Shown here one piece after another: positions 43,044 through 53,010 of a stretch of 64,000 nt of DNA. The notes below the pieces were generated by a model. That model was given only the letters and a program-made list of their open reading frames with translations. It did not search any database and was not told the origin of the DNA. The translations under genes and the position numbers were made by a program. Within the stretch, counting starts at the first letter, position 1. Every line of letters begins with the position of its first letter. Origin of the DNA: Rhodococcus marinonascens NBRC 14363 (lineage in GTDB: Bacteria; Actinomycetota; Actinomycetes; Mycobacteriales; Mycobacteriaceae); NCBI RefSeq assembly GCF_001894885.1, contig NZ_BCXB01000023.1, positions 26,944 through 90,943 of the forward strand, given 5' to 3'.

Positions 43044-43602
43044 GCATCATCACATCCTTGACAGCGTGGGCGATGTTCTCGTCGACCTCACCGCCGGTTC
43101 GACCGACCAGCGTGGTCCAGGTGGTCTGAACGAGATCGTCGTTCTGATCCGTGATGACGTTCTTGGTGACGATGATGTCGCTGCCCGCGACCTGCCGGAA
43201 GGAGTCGAGGTACACGTCACAGAAGAGTCGGTCACCGGCCGTGATCGGCTTGTGGAATACAAGCCGCTGATCGGTCTGCATGATCTGACTGAGGTCATAT
43301 CCGATGACGATCTCCTCGAAGAGGCGACGCTGCGCGATAGCACCCACGATAGAGACGAAGGTGAGCGGTGCGACGAGACCGTCGTAGCCGAGGCCCTTTG
43401 CCGCGCTCTCGTCGTAGTGCGCGGGGTGCGTGTCCTGCACCGCCCGCGCGTACTCGCGAACCTTCTCGCGCCCTACCTCGTAGAAGTCCTCTACACGGTA
43501 GTGATGGCCGACCATCGCCGACGCCTGCGCCGCCGGATCCAAGGAATTGCCAGGCACCGACGCTGTCCACGTCGGTTCAGTGGTCACGTCGATATCGGTC
43601 AC
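43030..43602 (-). CDS. hadA: (3R)-hydroxyacyl-ACP dehydratase subunit HadA
   Basis: A ~190-residue HadA-like hotdog protein (VGREKVREYARAVQDTHPAH, GLVAPLTFVSIVGAIAQRR, FHKPITAGDRLFCDVYLDS). It is the substrate-holding partner of HadB. It is ~30 residues longer at the N-terminus than mycobacterial HadA; GTG 43602 has GGAAGGGA nine bases upstream and is preferred, though an internal start closer to MVGHHYRVEDF is possible. It lies downstream of rpmG, as in mycobacteria. Confidence 0.93.
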   Translation of the reverse strand: MTDIDVTTEPTWTASVPGNSLDPAAQASAMVGHHYRVEDFYEVGREKVREYARAVQDTHPAHYDESAAKGLGYDGLVAPLTFVSIVGAIAQRRLFEEIVIGYDLSQIMQTDQRLVFHKPITAGDRLFCDVYLDSFRQVAGSDIIVTKNVITDQNDDLVQTTWTTLVGRTGGEVDENIAHAVKDVMMHVAS

Positions 43603-43700
43603 GCGAAACAATCCCTTCCAGCCTGGAATCTAGCCTGGGACGCCGGCCCGTTCAGGAGCCCGAAAGGCTCCCACACCGACGCTGCCCTGCCTTGATCTCG

Positions 43701-43868
43701 TTACTTCGACTCTCGGTGCGACTGGTGAGTTCCGCAGTTCGGGCAGAACTTCTTGATCTCCAGGCGATCGGGGTCGTTGCGCCGATTCTTTTTTGTGATG
43801 TAGTTACGATGCTTGCACACATCGCAGGCCAAAGTGATCTTGGGCCGAACGTCAGTCGAGGAGGCCAC
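43701..43868 (-). CDS. rpmG: 50S ribosomal protein L33
   Basis: A 55-residue L33 starting at GTG 43868 ([18 protein letters not shown]) and ending RESK. It keeps the zinc ribbon CDVC...CPNC, so it is the zinc-binding (C+) form. AAAGG lies seven bases before the start. In mycobacteria rpmG also precedes hadA, supporting the call. Confidence 0.95.
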   Translation of the reverse strand: MASSTDVRPKITLACDVCKHRNYITKKNRRNDPDRLEIKKFCPNCGTHQSHRESK

Positions 43869-43891
43869 AGGATGCCTTCTTTCGGGTGTAT

Positions 43892-43909
43892 CTGATTACG
43901 ATCAATCAG
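43892..43909 (-). promoter_or_regulatory. Inverted repeat upstream of rpmG-hadAB
   Basis: CTGATT-ACGATC-AATCAG lies in the 61-bp gap between tRNA-Met and rpmG, close to where an rpmG-hadAB promoter would be. It may be an operator, or an RNA hairpin following the tRNA. Confidence 0.4.
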
Positions 43910-43929
43910 GTTGGATCATGCATATTGTG

Positions 43930-44002
43930 TAGCGGTGACCGGACTTGAACCGGCGACGCAACGATTATGAGTCGTTTGCTCTACCAACTGAGCTACACCG
44001 CC
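43930..44002 (-). tRNA. tRNA-Met (CAT)
   Basis: A 73-nt cloverleaf with acceptor GGCGGTG/CACCGCT (first pair G-U), anticodon loop CTCATAA with anticodon CAT, and T-loop GGTTCAAGTCC. The normal paired first position points to the elongator rather than the initiator. Confidence 0.95.
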
Positions 44003-44047
44003 TCGGTGTCGAGTGTCGCGCACAATGCGTCCCACTTCAATCCAGCG

Positions 44048-44120
44048 AGCCCCCTAACGGAATCGAACCGTTGACCTTTTCCTTACCATGGAAACGCTCT
44101 ACCGACTGAGCTAAGGGGGC
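44048..44120 (-). tRNA. tRNA-Thr (GGT)
   Basis: A 73-nt cloverleaf with acceptor GCCCCCT/AGGGGGC, discriminator U, anticodon stem TTTCC/GGAAA and loop ATGGTAA giving anticodon GGT, and T-loop GGTTCGATTCC. Confidence 0.96.
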
Positions 44121-44296
44121 GTGCTCCGCTCGCACATCGCTGCGCGTCGAAGCCTTGACGAGATTACACAGAAGTCTGTTCCAGAACCAAATTTGCTGGT
44201 CAGCGACTTCCCCTAGTTGTCTCACCCGACCGTTCCGGCGCAGCGAGGCCGACGACGAGGCGCCCACCGGTAGAGCCCAGTTCTCGTCCACGAACG

Positions 44297-44334
44297 ACAG
44301 AACCCCGGCGAGCGTTCGCTCACCGGGGTTCTGT
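44297..44334 (-). terminator. Hairpin downstream of tRNA-Tyr
   Basis: Arms ACAGAACCCCGG/CCGGGGTTCTGT enclose a second small palindrome GAGCGTTCGCTC. It begins 3 nt past the tRNA-Tyr 3' end on the minus strand. There is no T-tract; it could terminate or guide 3' processing. Confidence 0.7.
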
Positions 44335-44337
44335 GGG

Positions 44338-44420
44338 TGGCAGATGTAGGATTCGAACCTACGTAGGCATAAGCCGACGGATTTACAGTCCGCTCCCATT
44401 GGCCGCTCGGGCAATCTGCC
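44338..44420 (-). tRNA. tRNA-Tyr (GTA)
   Basis: An 83-nt class II tRNA with a long variable arm: acceptor GGCAGAT/ATCTGCC, discriminator A, anticodon GTA in GGACTGTAAATCC, and T-loop GGTTCGAATCC. Confidence 0.97.
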
Positions 44421-44618
44421 GGGTCGCAGGAGGAGCTCGAAGTCTGTGCGAAATCACTCTCCGCTGCGGAAAGAAGAATACAACGAATAGGCCCCCGTTT
44501 TGCAAACCGGGTGGATACGGGCGGTTGCGAACCGATAGCGTCGAATCTGCTCGCCGGCATTCGGTGAGCCGTCGGCCGGGTTGCGACGAGGAAGACTAGA
44601 TGAACCTAGGAGTATGAA

Positions 44619-45110
44619 GTGGCTGATTCGTCCTTCGATGTGGTGAGCAAGGTGGAGCGTCAAGAGGTGGACAACGCCCTGCATCAGGCCGGCAAGGAAT
44701 TGTCGACCAGGTTCGACTTCCGGAACACGGGAGCATCGATCGAATGGTCCAGCGAGGAAACCATCACCCTGACCGCCGACAGCGAGGAGCGACTGCTTGC
44801 GGCGCTGGAGGTCTTCAAGGAGAAGTTGATCCGGCGCGACATCTCGCTCAAGGCATTCGATGCCGGCGAGCCCTCGCAGTCCGGAAAGATCTACAAGCTG
44901 TCCGGCAGCCTTGTCCAGGGCATCACCACAGAGAACGCCAAGAAAATCACCAAGAAGATCCGCGACGAGGGCCCCAAGGGGGTCAAGGCTCAGATCCAGG
45001 GTGAAGAACTACGGGTGAGTAGCAAGAAGCGCGACGACCTGCAGTCCGTCATTTCACTGTTGAAGGGTGAGGACTTCGGGATTGCTCTGCAGTTCGTGAA
45101 CTACCGCTAG
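44619..45110 (+). CDS. YajQ family nucleotide-binding protein
   Basis: A 163-residue YajQ/UPF0234 protein. The start ([20 protein letters not shown]), the central [12 protein letters not shown] and the end ([17 protein letters not shown]) match the family along its length. Members bind nucleotides, including cyclic di-GMP in Xanthomonas; the actinobacterial role is unknown. The GTG start at 44619 has AGGAG eight bases upstream. It is transcribed divergently from the tRNA cluster. Confidence 0.95.
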   Translation: MADSSFDVVSKVERQEVDNALHQAGKELSTRFDFRNTGASIEWSSEETITLTADSEERLLAALEVFKEKLIRRDISLKAFDAGEPSQSGKIYKLSGSLVQGITTENAKKITKKIRDEGPKGVKAQIQGEELRVSSKKRDDLQSVISLLKGEDFGIALQFVNYR

Positions 45111-45308
45111 ATGGTTGATGCCTCAGTGGGGTCAACGGTGGTAGGCGACCGGTGACCATTTGGCGGGGGTTGCCGGTGGTCCAGTTGTGTGAGCTACCGG
45201 CAGCCAACGCCAGAAGCCGTCGACGAATACCCCCAGCAGTAGGGCACATGCTGTAGCCGGCGTGCCCCGACCTACCACCGCCCTCGCTGCGGCTCACCTT
45301 TCAAGAAA

Positions 45309-45737
45309 TCAACTATCTCGCGGAGCGAGCCCAAGACCGTCCAGGAAGCTGTACTTGTCCCAATCGACCCATGTCTCGACGAGCTTGCCGTCTTCGTACC
45401 GATCCGTGTCGACTCCGGTCCATGTGCTCGTCTTGCCAGTCGCTGCGAGGCCCTCGAAGGCGCCGGTGTGCTTGCCCGTCATTCGAAATCGCGAGCAGAC
45501 GTAGTCTCGCTCGTGAACCTGTAGCAGGACTTCCATTTTCACGTCCGAGAAGGCCTCGTGGAAGCCCGCGAGCAGGGACTTCCATTCTGCCAGCGACTTT
45601 GTCGACGTGCCGCCCGCGGCGTCGGGCATCTGATGGTTGACGTAGCTCGCGGCCAGGTAGTCGTCCGACCTGTGCATTGCATTGTCACCCCAGAGCTCGA
45701 GGAAGTGTTTGGATGTCGACTTGTGATTGGTTGCCAT
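45309..45737 (-). CDS. SnoaL-like/ester cyclase-type protein
   Basis: A 142-residue SnoaL-fold protein (KHFLELWGDNAMHRSDDYLA, LAGFHEAFSDVKMEVLLQVH, RFRMTGKHTGAFEGLAATGK). Such proteins are small cone-shaped cyclases or isomerases, often of unknown substrate. The ATG at 45737 has GGAGGA upstream; an in-frame upstream ATG lacks one. It is separated from yajQ by ~200 bp with no gene. Confidence 0.85.
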   Translation of the reverse strand: MATNHKSTSKHFLELWGDNAMHRSDDYLAASYVNHQMPDAAGGTSTKSLAEWKSLLAGFHEAFSDVKMEVLLQVHERDYVCSRFRMTGKHTGAFEGLAATGKTSTWTGVDTDRYEDGKLVETWVDWDKYSFLDGLGLAPRDS

Positions 45738-45902
45738 GCTGTCCTCCCCAGGTGTCGAGCCTCCCCATGCGTCGAGCCGAGGCTCCACACCTCAGACTGC
45801 ATCATTTCATCGCGATACACCAGGGACCGTCGACGAAGGGTTGGCGATCCACTGAAGCGCAGACCCCCAAAAGGCGGCAATGTTATCCGGCGGCGGAGCC
45901 GT

Positions 45903-46763
45903 CTACATCCCCGCCATCCGCTCGAGACGCTGGATTCGTTCGGCCATGGGCGGGTGGGTGGAGAACATCCTGCTCATCTTCTCACCGGTGCGGAACGGGT
46001 TCGCGATCATCAGATGCGACTGGGCTGCGAGCTTAGGCTCCGGCGGCAGAGGGGCAGCCTGGGTGCCCTGCTCGAGCTTTCGGAGCGCGGACGCAAGCGC
46101 CAGGGGGTCGCCCGTGAGTTCCGCGCCCGACTGGTCGGCCTGGAACTCGCGCGACCTCGACACCGCCAGTTTCACGATCGTCGCGGCGATCGGACCGAGC
46201 AGCGCCACCAGTAGCAGCGCGATCGGATTGGTGCCCTGCCCCCCGCCGCGTCCCCCGAACATGTTCGCGAAAATGGCGAAGTTCGCAAGACCCGATACGA
46301 CCGCAGCCATGGCACCGGCCACCGAGGAAATCAGGATGTCTCGGTTGTAGACATGGGAAAGCTCGTGCCCGAGCACCGCACGCAGTTCCCGATCGTTGAG
46401 GATTTGCAGGATGCCGCTGGTGCAACAGACCGCGGCATGGCGGGGGCTACGACCTGTCGCGAACGCGTTGGGCGCACTCGTCGGGCTGATGTAGAGCCGC
46501 GGCATAGGCTGGTGCGCCGTCGTAGCCAACTCCCGGACAATCCGGTACATGGCCGGCGCCTGCACCTCCGTGACCGGCTGGGCACGCATAGCCTTGAGCG
46601 CCATCTTGTCGCTGTTGAAGTACACGTATGCGTTCATCCCCACCGCGAACACGATCGCCATCAGCAGGATGGTCGGGTTGCCGAACAACGCGCCGATGAA
46701 CACGATCAGCGCCGACATGCCGACCAAAAGAACCAGAGTCTTCATCCCGTTTGCGTAGTGCAC
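45903..46763 (-). CDS. htpX: Membrane zinc metalloprotease HtpX
   Basis: A 286-residue M48B protease for quality control of membrane proteins. The zinc motif HELSH lies near residue 133, the third ligand Glu in [13 protein letters not shown], with two N-terminal and two central transmembrane segments. A likely shorter start is [10 protein letters not shown] six codons in. It is next to the polyprenyl synthase gene, as in M. tuberculosis (Rv0563-Rv0562). Confidence 0.95.
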   Translation of the reverse strand: MHYANGMKTLVLLVGMSALIVFIGALFGNPTILLMAIVFAVGMNAYVYFNSDKMALKAMRAQPVTEVQAPAMYRIVRELATTAHQPMPRLYISPTSAPNAFATGRSPRHAAVCCTSGILQILNDRELRAVLGHELSHVYNRDILISSVAGAMAAVVSGLANFAIFANMFGGRGGGQGTNPIALLLVALLGPIAATIVKLAVSRSREFQADQSGAELTGDPLALASALRKLEQGTQAAPLPPEPKLAAQSHLMIANPFRTGEKMSRMFSTHPPMAERIQRLERMAGM

Positions 46764-46909
46764 GTCTCACCTTCCTATCGCTGTCACCCCGATCACGATC
46801 GTTTCATATTTCGGGATCATGATGATTCAACGAAGCAAGGTGGCCGGACGGTTCCCGTTCGGACGACGAGAAACCGGGTGATGAGGACCCGGGTGATGAC
46901 CAGTACGGC

Positions 46910-47965
46910 TCAGCCGACGCGCTCTATCGTGTAATCGACGAGCTTGACGAGTGCGTCGTTGGCGGGACCTTTCGGAAGTTCGGCAAGCTGCGCACGCGCC
47001 TGGACCCCGAACTCCCCCAGCTTCGCTTTCGCGGCGGACATCCCAGGCGACCGATCGAGGAGCGTGAGGGCTTCCGCGAGCTCGTCGTCATCGGTGATCG
47101 GGCCGTCGAGGAGTACCCGCAGGCGATCGGCGTCGGGACCCTCATCACGCAGCGCGTACAGGACGGGAAGCGTGTGGACGCCCTCCCTCAGGTCGGTTCC
47201 GGGCGTCTTGCCCGACTGCGCCGACACCGAAGAGATGTCGATGATGTCGTCGGAGATCTGGAACGCGGTGCCAACTGCATCGCCGAGGCGTTCGAGCCGC
47301 TCGACGTGGTCCGCATCCGCACCCGAAAACGTGCCGCCGAAGCGTCCGCACGCCGCGATCAGCGATCCCGTTTTCTCCCAGACGACTTTGAGGTAGTGCT
47401 CGACCGGATCTTGCTCGTCGCGAAGGCCGATCGTCTCGCGCATCTGGCCCGTGACGAGTTCGGCAAACGTCTCGGCGATGATCTGAACGGCGGACGGTCC
47501 CAGCGTCGAGACGAGACGTGACGCGTGCGCGAACAGATAGTCGCCCGCGAGAATCGCAACGCTGTTGCCCCACCGTGAGTTCGCGCTGACGACGCCCCGA
47601 CGCATCGACGCCTCGTCCATCACGTCGTCGTGGTAGAGAGTCGCGAGATGAACCAGTTCCACGACCGTAGCGGCCGTGACGACCGAGGGGTCGGAGCCGT
47701 TGGGTCCAAGCTGCGCCGTGAGCACCGTGAACAGCGGGCGGAAGCGCTTACCTCCCGCCTTCGCGAGGTGCAATGCGGCCTCCGTCAGGAAATCCTCTCC
47801 GTCCGAAAGCTCACTGACCAGCAGTTCCTCAACCTTCTCCAGTCCTTCACGGACCGCGGCGGCGAGCTGCGGGTCGCCGAGATCGATCCCGGCGACCGTA
47901 GTCTCTACTACGGCGTCGGCAGCAGTATGTGCTGTGCCCTCGGTGCTCACGTTCTCAGTACCCAT
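46910..47965 (-). CDS. grcC1: Polyprenyl diphosphate synthase (GrcC1-like)
   Basis: A ~351-residue trans-polyprenyl synthase making the isoprenoid side chain, probably of menaquinone. The first Asp-rich motif is in LYHDDVMDEA and the second in QISDDIIDIS, with GGKRFRPL as the third conserved site. ATG 47965 is taken as start; GTG 47950 is possible, and a longer frame upstream is low quality. It is divergent from menJ, consistent with quinone biosynthesis. Confidence 0.92.
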   Translation of the reverse strand: MGTENVSTEGTAHTAADAVVETTVAGIDLGDPQLAAAVREGLEKVEELLVSELSDGEDFLTEAALHLAKAGGKRFRPLFTVLTAQLGPNGSDPSVVTAATVVELVHLATLYHDDVMDEASMRRGVVSANSRWGNSVAILAGDYLFAHASRLVSTLGPSAVQIIAETFAELVTGQMRETIGLRDEQDPVEHYLKVVWEKTGSLIAACGRFGGTFSGADADHVERLERLGDAVGTAFQISDDIIDISSVSAQSGKTPGTDLREGVHTLPVLYALRDEGPDADRLRVLLDGPITDDDELAEALTLLDRSPGMSAAKAKLGEFGVQARAQLAELPKGPANDALVKLVDYTIERVG

Positions 47966-48116
47966 TCCTGTCGTCAGTGACGGCTCGGTCCCGCGCCGTC
48001 GTTGACGGCCCGGATACCACGCTAGTGAACCTAGCGGTACCGCTCCCCGTCGGGCTCGCCGCGGTACGGATGACGGCTCGCCGTGGTCGAATCGCGACGC
48101 CTGACAGGATGTACAT

Positions 48117-49379
48117 GTGCTAGCAGAAGAACAGTCGCCCGCGGGCTCCCCGCCACCCACCGCCACCGATGTCCTGGTCATTGGCGCTGGTCCGGCGGGT
48201 TCATCGGCTGCGTATTGGGTCGCCCGCGCGGGCCGCGACGTAGTCCTCGTCGACGCCGCCGTATTCCCCCGAGACAAGACGTGTGGCGACGGCCTCACAC
48301 CGCGCGCCGTCGCGGAACTCGATCTTCTCGGTCTCGGCGAGTGGGTACGGTCGAAGGGGACCAACCGCGGACTGCGGCTCAGCGGCTTCGGCCACGAACT
48401 CGAACTCGAGTGGCCGGGCAAGTCCTTCCCCTCGGTCGGCAGCGCCGTGGCCCGCACCGAACTCGACGACAAGGTCCGGGCGAACGCGGTCGACGCCGGT
48501 GCGGTGATGGTGCAGGGCGCCAAGGCGGTCGGGGTCGAACGAACCGGCGATCAGGTAACAGCCGTCACGCTCGAGACCATCCACGGCACCTCTACGATCG
48601 CCTGCCGAACACTGATCATCGCGGACGGCGTCCGATCCACGCTCGGCAAGCAACTCGGCCGTGAATGGCATCGGAACACTGCCTACGGGGTCGCCGCCCG
48701 CGCCTACATCGCGACCGCCCGCAGCGCGGACCCGTGGATCACGTCACACCTCGAACTGCGTGACGGCGCCGGCACGCTGCAGTCGGGATACGGCTGGGTG
48801 TTCCCCCTCGGAACCGGCGAGGTCAACATCGGTGTCGGCACCCTGGCTACCGCCAAACGTCCAGCCTCGGGTGCACTGCGGCCACTGCTCGACCTTTACA
48901 CCGCGCAGCGACGCGCCGAGTGGAACTGGAACGGTGAACTCCGGGCCGTCGGATCCGCCTTGCTGCCGATGGGCGGTGCGGTGTCACACATCGCAGGCCG
49001 GAACTGGGCGATCGTCGGTGACGCGGCAGCCTGTGTGAACCCGTTGAACGGCGAGGGCATCGACTACGGACTCGAGGGCGGTCGTCTGGTGGCAGAGATC
49101 CTGGACGCCGACGACCTGACGCAACTGTGGCCTTCTATTCTCCGGGAGCGTTACGGTCGGGCGTTCTCGGTGGCGCGGCGCCTCGCCGGACTACTGACCG
49201 TTCCGCAGATTCTACCGACGTCCGGTCCGGTGGCGATGCGGTCACGGGCGCTGATGACCGTCGCGGTCCGTGTCATGGGCAACCTCGTCACCGAGGAGGA
49301 CAGCGACCTCACCGCCCGCGTATGGCGGGCGTCTGGTCGGGTGGCGCAGAAGGTCGACTCGCGACCCCTGTTCGGCTGA
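48117..49379 (+). CDS. menJ: Menaquinone reductase MenJ (geranylgeranyl reductase family)
   Basis: A 420-residue FAD enzyme closely similar to M. tuberculosis MenJ (Rv0561c), which saturates the beta-isoprene unit of menaquinone. It has the dinucleotide motif VIGAGPAGSSAA, FPRDKTCGDGLTPRAVAEL, and GDAAACVNPLNGEGIDYGLE. The GTG 48117 start has AGGA seven bases upstream. It converges with menG at 4 bp. Confidence 0.94.
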   Translation: MLAEEQSPAGSPPPTATDVLVIGAGPAGSSAAYWVARAGRDVVLVDAAVFPRDKTCGDGLTPRAVAELDLLGLGEWVRSKGTNRGLRLSGFGHELELEWPGKSFPSVGSAVARTELDDKVRANAVDAGAVMVQGAKAVGVERTGDQVTAVTLETIHGTSTIACRTLIIADGVRSTLGKQLGREWHRNTAYGVAARAYIATARSADPWITSHLELRDGAGTLQSGYGWVFPLGTGEVNIGVGTLATAKRPASGALRPLLDLYTAQRRAEWNWNGELRAVGSALLPMGGAVSHIAGRNWAIVGDAAACVNPLNGEGIDYGLEGGRLVAEILDADDLTQLWPSILRERYGRAFSVARRLAGLLTVPQILPTSGPVAMRSRALMTVAVRVMGNLVTEEDSDLTARVWRASGRVAQKVDSRPLFG

Positions 49380-49382
49380 GGT

Positions 49383-50081
49383 TCAGCGAGTGGCGCGGTG
49401 TAGGGCCACCACACCACCGGTGAGGTTGCGCCACTGCACGTCCCGCCACCCGGCTGCCTCGATACGCTGGGCGAGTTCACGCTGGGTCGGCCACGCGCGG
49501 ATGGACTCCGCGAGGTACACGTAGGCGTCCGGGTTGCTGCTGACGGCGCGGGCGACCCTCGGCAGCGCCTTCATCAGATACTCCATGTAGATCGTGCGGA
49601 ACGGCCCGAACACCGGCGTCGAGAACTCGCTCACGACGAGGCGGCCGCCGGGCTTGGTGACCCGGGCGATCTCTCGGAGGCCGGCGTCGAAGTCTGAGAC
49701 GTTGCGAAGGCCGAAGGAGATGGTTGCGGCGTCGAACACTGCGTCGGCGTATGGCAGGTGCATGGCGTCACCCGTCACCATTGGAACGCGGCGGTCGATG
49801 CCTGCCTGCAGCATCCCCTTGGAGAAATCGGTGGCCACACACCACGCACCCGACTTTCCGAGTTCAACGGTCGACACCCCCGTACCCGCGGCAAGGTCGA
49901 GAACTCGCTCCCCGGGCTTCAGCGCCAGCGCGGACCGTGTCGCCTTGCGCCAACTGCGATCCTGCCCGAACGACAGAATCGTGTTGGTGAGGTCATAGCG
50001 CTTCGCGACTGCGTCGAACATCGACGCGACCTCATGCGGATCCTTTTCGAGCGACGCCCGCGAACCGTGTGTAGTTGCCAC
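49383..50081 (-). CDS. menG: Demethylmenaquinone methyltransferase
   Basis: A ~232-residue UbiE/MenG SAM-dependent methyltransferase, the last step of menaquinone synthesis. The SAM motif is [15 protein letters not shown], with family motifs [12 protein letters not shown] near the start and [20 protein letters not shown] near the end. GTG 50081 is chosen; an ATG at 50114 is also possible. It matches M. tuberculosis Rv0558, and its neighbours here are also quinone genes. Confidence 0.95.
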   Translation of the reverse strand: MATTHGSRASLEKDPHEVASMFDAVAKRYDLTNTILSFGQDRSWRKATRSALALKPGERVLDLAAGTGVSTVELGKSGAWCVATDFSKGMLQAGIDRRVPMVTGDAMHLPYADAVFDAATISFGLRNVSDFDAGLREIARVTKPGGRLVVSEFSTPVFGPFRTIYMEYLMKALPRVARAVSSNPDAYVYLAESIRAWPTQRELAQRIEAAGWRDVQWRNLTGGVVALHRATR

Positions 50082-50212
50082 AGGCGAAACGCTACCAACC
50101 GCGGCCCGATACATATGTCGGCACCATGCGCGGACTCCGTGGCGGATCCCGTCGAAGGCCGAGCAGAAGGCAACCAGCCGCAGATCTCAGGCCACGTGCG
50201 AACTTCGCAGAC

Positions 50213-50653
50213 TCACGATGAGGTCGGCACCGAAAGCACTGCCGAGTTTTCGTGCCGCCGGAGATACCAGCTCACCGGACCCGCGACCAGCCACGTCACG
50301 ACGATCACCGACCCCGCCGGGACAATGGCCACCCTGGCGTCGCGGCCGGACACCCGGACCAGGTCGGGATCGCTGCGCGCGTATTCGACGTCGATCCGCT
50401 GGCCCACGGTGAGATTGGTCGGGTAGAGCACGCCGAGTTGGGGATTGTGCGTCACCCCGTCGGGTGTCACGAAGCTGATCGCCGAGCGCATGGAACCCGC
50501 CGACAGCACCTCGGCCGTAGCGACGCCCCTATCGGACTCGATGGTGTGGTCATTTCGCCAGGCGGCCAGCACCAAGAGAACGGCCAGGATCGAGATCCCG
50601 GCCGCCGCTACCAGCACTCCATACCGGAGGCGCCTCGCTACCTGCGCTGTCAC
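50213..50653 (-). CDS. DUF3592 membrane protein
   Basis: A 146-residue membrane protein with an N-terminal helix ([20 protein letters not shown]), an extracytoplasmic beta-rich domain ([30 protein letters not shown]) and a C-terminal helix ([20 protein letters not shown]). It is co-translated with menD (ATGA overlap). The equivalent position in M. tuberculosis (Rv0556) also holds a conserved membrane protein. Function unknown; linkage to menaquinone synthesis is by context. Confidence 0.8.
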   Translation of the reverse strand: MTAQVARRLRYGVLVAAAGISILAVLLVLAAWRNDHTIESDRGVATAEVLSAGSMRSAISFVTPDGVTHNPQLGVLYPTNLTVGQRIDVEYARSDPDLVRVSGRDARVAIVPAGSVIVVTWLVAGPVSWYLRRHENSAVLSVPTSS

Positions 50654-52275
50654 AACTGCGCCCGCACCGAGGCGTGCAATTCGCGCAGCCCGGAGCGGTC
50701 GGTGGTCACCTCGAGTACCCGGATTCCACGGTCACATGGGGCTTGCGGAACACTCAGCCGATCGAACAGCTCGACAACGTCGACCAGATGGTGTTCTACG
50801 CGGTAGGAGGCGCAGAGCGCGGCGAGATCCACGCCGTGCGGCGTGCCGAAGACCCGTTCGAACACGCCGGCGTATTGGGGATCTCCCTGTTCGAGTAGTC
50901 CGAAGATGCCGCCGCCGTCGTCATTGGCCACCACGATCGTCAGGTCTGAGGGCCGTGGTTCACCCGGGCCGATGAGCAATCCGGATGCGTCGTGCAGGAA
51001 TGTGAGGTCGCCGAGTAGAGCCACGGTGCGCCCTTCCTCATATGCGAGGGCCGCGCCGACTGTCGCGGACACAGTGCCGTCGATGCCGGCCACACCCCGG
51101 TTGGACAGCACCCTGATCCGCAGAGACGGGTAACTGACGAGCGCGGCATCGCGCACCGGGTTGGACGACCCGAGCAGTAGCTGGTCACCGTCGGAGAGGG
51201 CGTCCATCACCGCGGCTGCCACGTGCAGTCCGGTTGTTTTCGGGTGAGCGGTGAGCTGCGCCCGCATCGCATTGTCGGTGTGCTCGGACAGCTTGCGGCA
51301 CCGGTTGATCCAGGCGACGTCAGGTTCCCCAGTGACCACCGCGCGGGTACCGGTCGCGAGAACGTTGCCGGACACATCTGGCCAGCGCGGGCCTGTAGTA
51401 AGCGCGTAGACGTCAACCGTGGGATCGGCGAGAACCTTCGACACCGAACGGTGCAGTGTGGGGCGTCCTGTAATGATGACCTGGCGCGGTTTGAGTTGCG
51501 TCAGTGCCATCGGGTGCACCGGAATGCCGTGCAAGGGCGCCGTCGGTTCCGCGACCGTCGGAAGCCCGGCGAGCTCAGGCCGCAGGACGGACCCGTGCCC
51601 GGAGATCACAATGGTGTCGGCAGTGACGTCGAGATCGAGCGGCACGTCGAGCGTGGCAATCCGGGTGGTGGTCCACGCCGCCCCTCCTGGTCGCCCCTGC
51701 GGGGTCGGGCCCTGTGCATGGACGTCGGGGACGAGTGGTTCCCTCAGCGGAATGTCGAACTGCACCGGACCGGCGTTGCCCGACCGCGTACCCCTAGCCG
51801 CGGCGAGAACCCGGCACACGGCCGAACGCCACTGACTGTTCTCGCGGAGGTCGCTCTCGGCCAACCCCAGGCTGATGGTGGCGCGCACCTGGCTGCCGAA
51901 CAGTCCGAGCTGCTCGATGGTCTGGTTGGCGCCCGTTCCCAGCATCTCGTATGGGCGATTCGCACTGAGTACCACTAGCGGCACCCGTGCATAATTGGCC
52001 TCGAAGACCGCGGGACAGAGGTTGGCCACCGCGGTGCCGGAAGTCATGACGATCGGGACGGGACTGCCGCTCGCATCGGCAAGACCCACAGCGAGGAATC
52101 CCGCGGTGCGCTCGTCGATGCGCACGTGCAGCCGCAGTCGCCCCTCTGCATCGGCCGCATGCAGCGCGAACGCTAGCGGGGCATTCCGCGAACCCGGGCA
52201 GAGCACAGCGTCTCGCACCCCCCCACGGACCAGTTCGTCGACGACTGTAGCGGCTTGCGCAGTGGAAGGGTTCAC
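50650..52275 (-). CDS. menD: SEPHCHC synthase MenD
   Basis: A 541-residue thiamine-diphosphate enzyme that joins 2-oxoglutarate to isochorismate. The catalytic Glu lies in [15 protein letters not shown]; the ThDP motif is the GDLTFLHD region, and [13 protein letters not shown] is a family segment. The GTG at 52275 ([16 protein letters not shown]) is the start consistent with the family; the upstream frame is poor. It overlaps the DUF3592 gene downstream. Confidence 0.95.
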   Translation of the reverse strand: MNPSTAQAATVVDELVRGGVRDAVLCPGSRNAPLAFALHAADAEGRLRLHVRIDERTAGFLAVGLADASGSPVPIVMTSGTAVANLCPAVFEANYARVPLVVLSANRPYEMLGTGANQTIEQLGLFGSQVRATISLGLAESDLRENSQWRSAVCRVLAAARGTRSGNAGPVQFDIPLREPLVPDVHAQGPTPQGRPGGAAWTTTRIATLDVPLDLDVTADTIVISGHGSVLRPELAGLPTVAEPTAPLHGIPVHPMALTQLKPRQVIITGRPTLHRSVSKVLADPTVDVYALTTGPRWPDVSGNVLATGTRAVVTGEPDVAWINRCRKLSEHTDNAMRAQLTAHPKTTGLHVAAAVMDALSDGDQLLLGSSNPVRDAALVSYPSLRIRVLSNRGVAGIDGTVSATVGAALAYEEGRTVALLGDLTFLHDASGLLIGPGEPRPSDLTIVVANDDGGGIFGLLEQGDPQYAGVFERVFGTPHGVDLAALCASYRVEHHLVDVVELFDRLSVPQAPCDRGIRVLEVTTDRSGLRELHASVRAQL

Positions 52276-52364
52276 AACCTGAGCTTGCCAGATCCGCGGG
52301 AGCGCGTTCGGCGACGTAACCTCGTTGGTTCGCGGCCACACCACGGACGATGCACCATGAACCC

Positions 52365-52952
52365 ATGCGCACGATCTTCGATCCCGCCGAACTCCCGCCA
52401 CTCCGCATGTACCAGGTCCTGACCGCCTCGGTGGTGCCGCGGCCGATCGCCTGGGTGTCCACGCTCTCGCAGGATGGCGTGGCCAACCTGGCGCCCTACA
52501 GCTTCTTCTCGGTCTCCAGCGTGAACCCGCCGGTGGTCCAGTTCACGTCGGTCACCCGCAAGGACAGTCTCCACAACATCGAGGCCACCGGAGAGTTCGT
52601 CATCAACCTGGCGACAGAACCACTGATGGCGGTGATCAACTCCAGTTCCGCCGCCTTCGACCGCGACGTCGACGAGTTCGCCGAACTGGGCATCGAAACC
52701 GAGCTCAGCGAGCAGGTGCGGCCCGTCCGGGTCGCGGGATCGCCGGTCGCAATCGAATGCACCCTGAAGCAGGTGGTACCGGTCGGCGACTCGTTCGTGG
52801 TGATGGGCGACGTGGTCACGGTCGCAGTGCGCCCCGAGGCGGTTGCCGACGACGGACTGCCGGACTTCACGAAACTCGCCCCACTCAGCAGGCTCGGTCG
52901 CAACGAGTGGGGGCTGCCACCGCACGTTGTGACGTTGGACCGACCACAATGA
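52365..52952 (+). CDS. Flavin reductase-like FMN-binding protein
   Basis: A ~195-residue flavin-reductase-domain protein ([38 protein letters not shown], the FMN-binding split barrel). It likely binds FMN and reduces flavins or iron chelates. The start is ATG 52365 ([16 protein letters not shown]) or ATG 52350. It is divergent from menD and lies just upstream of the iron box and the siderophore-interacting protein, so a role in iron release is possible. Confidence 0.85.
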   Translation: MRTIFDPAELPPLRMYQVLTASVVPRPIAWVSTLSQDGVANLAPYSFFSVSSVNPPVVQFTSVTRKDSLHNIEATGEFVINLATEPLMAVINSSSAAFDRDVDEFAELGIETELSEQVRPVRVAGSPVAIECTLKQVVPVGDSFVVMGDVVTVAVRPEAVADDGLPDFTKLAPLSRLGRNEWGLPPHVVTLDRPQ

Positions 52953-52958
52953 GAGACT

Positions 52959-52977
52959 ATTGGTTAGGCTTACCTGA
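52959..52977 (+). promoter_or_regulatory. IdeR/DtxR iron box
   Basis: ATTGGTTAGGCTTACCTGA matches the 19-bp IdeR consensus at 15 positions, including the core GGTTAGGCT and ACCT. It lies 33 bp before the siderophore-interacting protein start, so iron-loaded IdeR should repress that gene. Confidence 0.85.
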
Positions 52978-53010
52978 CAAATCGCACCCAATGGGGGATA
53001 AACCAACGCC

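Noticed and set aside
45135..45280. Long-range GGTGGTAGG/CCTACCACC inverted repeat between yajQ and the SnoaL-like gene
   Set aside because: Arms are short and ~130 bp apart; likely chance in GC-rich DNA.
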